Assembly (NCBI GenBank): GCA_016784545.1
Contig: JADHUM010000001.1
Coordinates: 62,001 to 126,000 of the forward strand
DNA length: 64,000 nucleotides
Direction of reading: 5' to 3'
Origin: Candidatus Neomarinimicrobiota bacterium
Lineage (GTDB): Bacteria; Fidelibacterota; UBA8477; JABMPR01
Shown here: piece by piece, positions 63,523-64,000 of the stretch
Layout of the letters: every line of letters begins with the position of its first letter
Position numbering within the stretch: the stretch's first letter is position 1
Program-made: the position numbers and the translations under genes
The notes under the pieces: model-generated
Seen by the model: only the letters and a program-made list of their open reading frames with translations
Databases searched by the model: none
What the model was told of the DNA's origin: nothing

Positions 63523-64000
63523 CTAAATCCCCACCATGTTTTCTCTGTGAATCACACTGCGACGATGTTTGTAACCCAGAATGTTTTCAATTTCACTTGA
63601 GCGACGACCAGCAATTTTGCGAACCTCATCTCGATTGTACTCCACAATTCCCCGCATCACTTCAGTGCCATCTTCAAGGCAGCAACTGATTCCGTCACCA
63701 CGATCAAAATTCCCTTTGGTGGCAAGGATACCTGTAGCCAGAAGACTGGCCTTGCTGTTTTTTAAAGCTGTGGCAGCTCCATCATCAATAATGATCATCG
63801 CCTTGGGTTTTAAGGCATGGGCGATATAAGCGCGTCTGGAATTGAGTTGGTTGGTTTCTGGTCGAATCAAGGTTCCCAACGACTCCCCTTTGACAATTCG
63901 GAGCAAAACATTTTCCTCGCGACTATTGGCAATAATACTGGGGACACCATAGCGACCTGCCATGGATGGCGCTTCCAGTTTGGTGGCAATCCCGCCCCGT
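63523..64000 (-). CDS. proB: Glutamate 5-kinase, C-terminal part
   Basis: The frame is open to the right edge, so the 5' part is missing. What remains is the end of the kinase domain ('GIATKLEAPSMAGRYGVPSIIA', conserved GTGGMxTKxxA-type motif) and a C-terminal PUA domain (from 'GTLIRPET' on: 'RRAYIAHALKPKAMIIIDDGAATAL', 'LLATGILATKGNFDRGDGISC', 'RRSSEIENILGYKHR'). The PUA form is the long E. coli-like glutamate kinase, first step of proline synthesis, feedback-inhibited by proline. Followed by proA after 10 bp. Confidence 0.93.
   Translation of the reverse strand, partial: RGGIATKLEAPSMAGRYGVPSIIANSREENVLLRIVKGESLGTLIRPETNQLNSRRAYIAHALKPKAMIIIDDGAATALKNSKASLLATGILATKGNFDRGDGISCCLEDGTEVMRGIVEYNRDEVRKIAGRRSSEIENILGYKHRRSVIHRENMVGI

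Noticed and set aside
1-64000. CRISPR arrays, tRNA and rRNA genes, prophage or integrase genes
   Set aside because: Intergenic gaps are short and none shows regular spaced repeats, clover-leaf sequence or mobile-element genes; by eye only, without a covariance search.

Overview
The window looks like a chromosome segment from a free-living member of the FCB group (Bacteroidota, Ignavibacteriota, Marinimicrobia, Calditrichota and relatives). The signs are two secreted proteins ending in the 'YPNPFNP...'/'FPNPFNG...' surface-sorting (FlgD-Ig/type IX-like) tail, a DUF4954 beta-helix protein, a eukaryote-type (GSII) glutamine synthetase, and a PBP1C plus alpha-2-macroglobulin pair. Assignment to a phylum is inference. 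No rRNA, tRNA, CRISPR array, phage or transposase gene was seen, and gene density is high.

Layout. 0-5.4 kb: the end of a CBS/TrkA-C protein (probably a ClC channel), an outer-membrane barrel protein, a TrmO-like tRNA methyltransferase, a secreted M1 aminopeptidase, an AlkD-type glycosylase and a HAD phosphatase. 5.6-10.8 kb: a plus-strand cluster pta-ackA-acpP-DUF4954-nagB joining acetyl-phosphate, acyl carrier protein and amino-sugar metabolism. 10.85-11.25 kb: a gene-free stretch between two facing terminators, holding interleaved inverted repeats. 11.3-12.1 kb: a secreted thioredoxin-fold protein whose catalytic CxxC is encoded UGA-x-x-Cys, with a hairpin of bacterial SECIS type 17 nt downstream. 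This is the most notable item: a probable exported selenoprotein with a surface-sorting tail. 12.4-14.1 kb: an Lrp/AsnC regulator and glnA (GSII). 14.1-30.7 kb: envelope functions, namely a beta-helix lipoprotein, a heterodimeric ABC exporter, PBP1C, alpha-2-macroglobulin, an M23 peptidase with an N-terminus copied from the exporter gene, an SDR epimerase and an alpha/beta-hydrolase lipoprotein.

30.8-64 kb is almost entirely amino-acid biosynthesis, nearly all on the minus strand. The his operon (hisG-D-C-NB-H-A-F-IE, then asnB) has a 12-residue leader peptide with five histidines and a terminator/antiterminator pair. proC stands alone on the plus strand. A long run ilvD-ilvB-ilvN-ilvC-leuB-leuA-leuC-leuD-cimA-ilvE is followed by lysC-thrB-thrC. 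It is preceded by an unannotated 56-codon leader rich in Ile, Leu and Val codons and by a hairpin that masks the ilvD ribosome-binding site. gltB, proA and the 3' part of proB complete the window.

Together these genes make His, Asn, Pro, Val, Leu, Ile (from pyruvate through citramalate), phosphorylated Thr precursors and glutamate/glutamine. Most are in tightly overlapping, probably translationally coupled operons. Homoserine dehydrogenase, aspartate-semialdehyde dehydrogenase, gltD, ilvA and all selenocysteine-insertion genes are not in this window.
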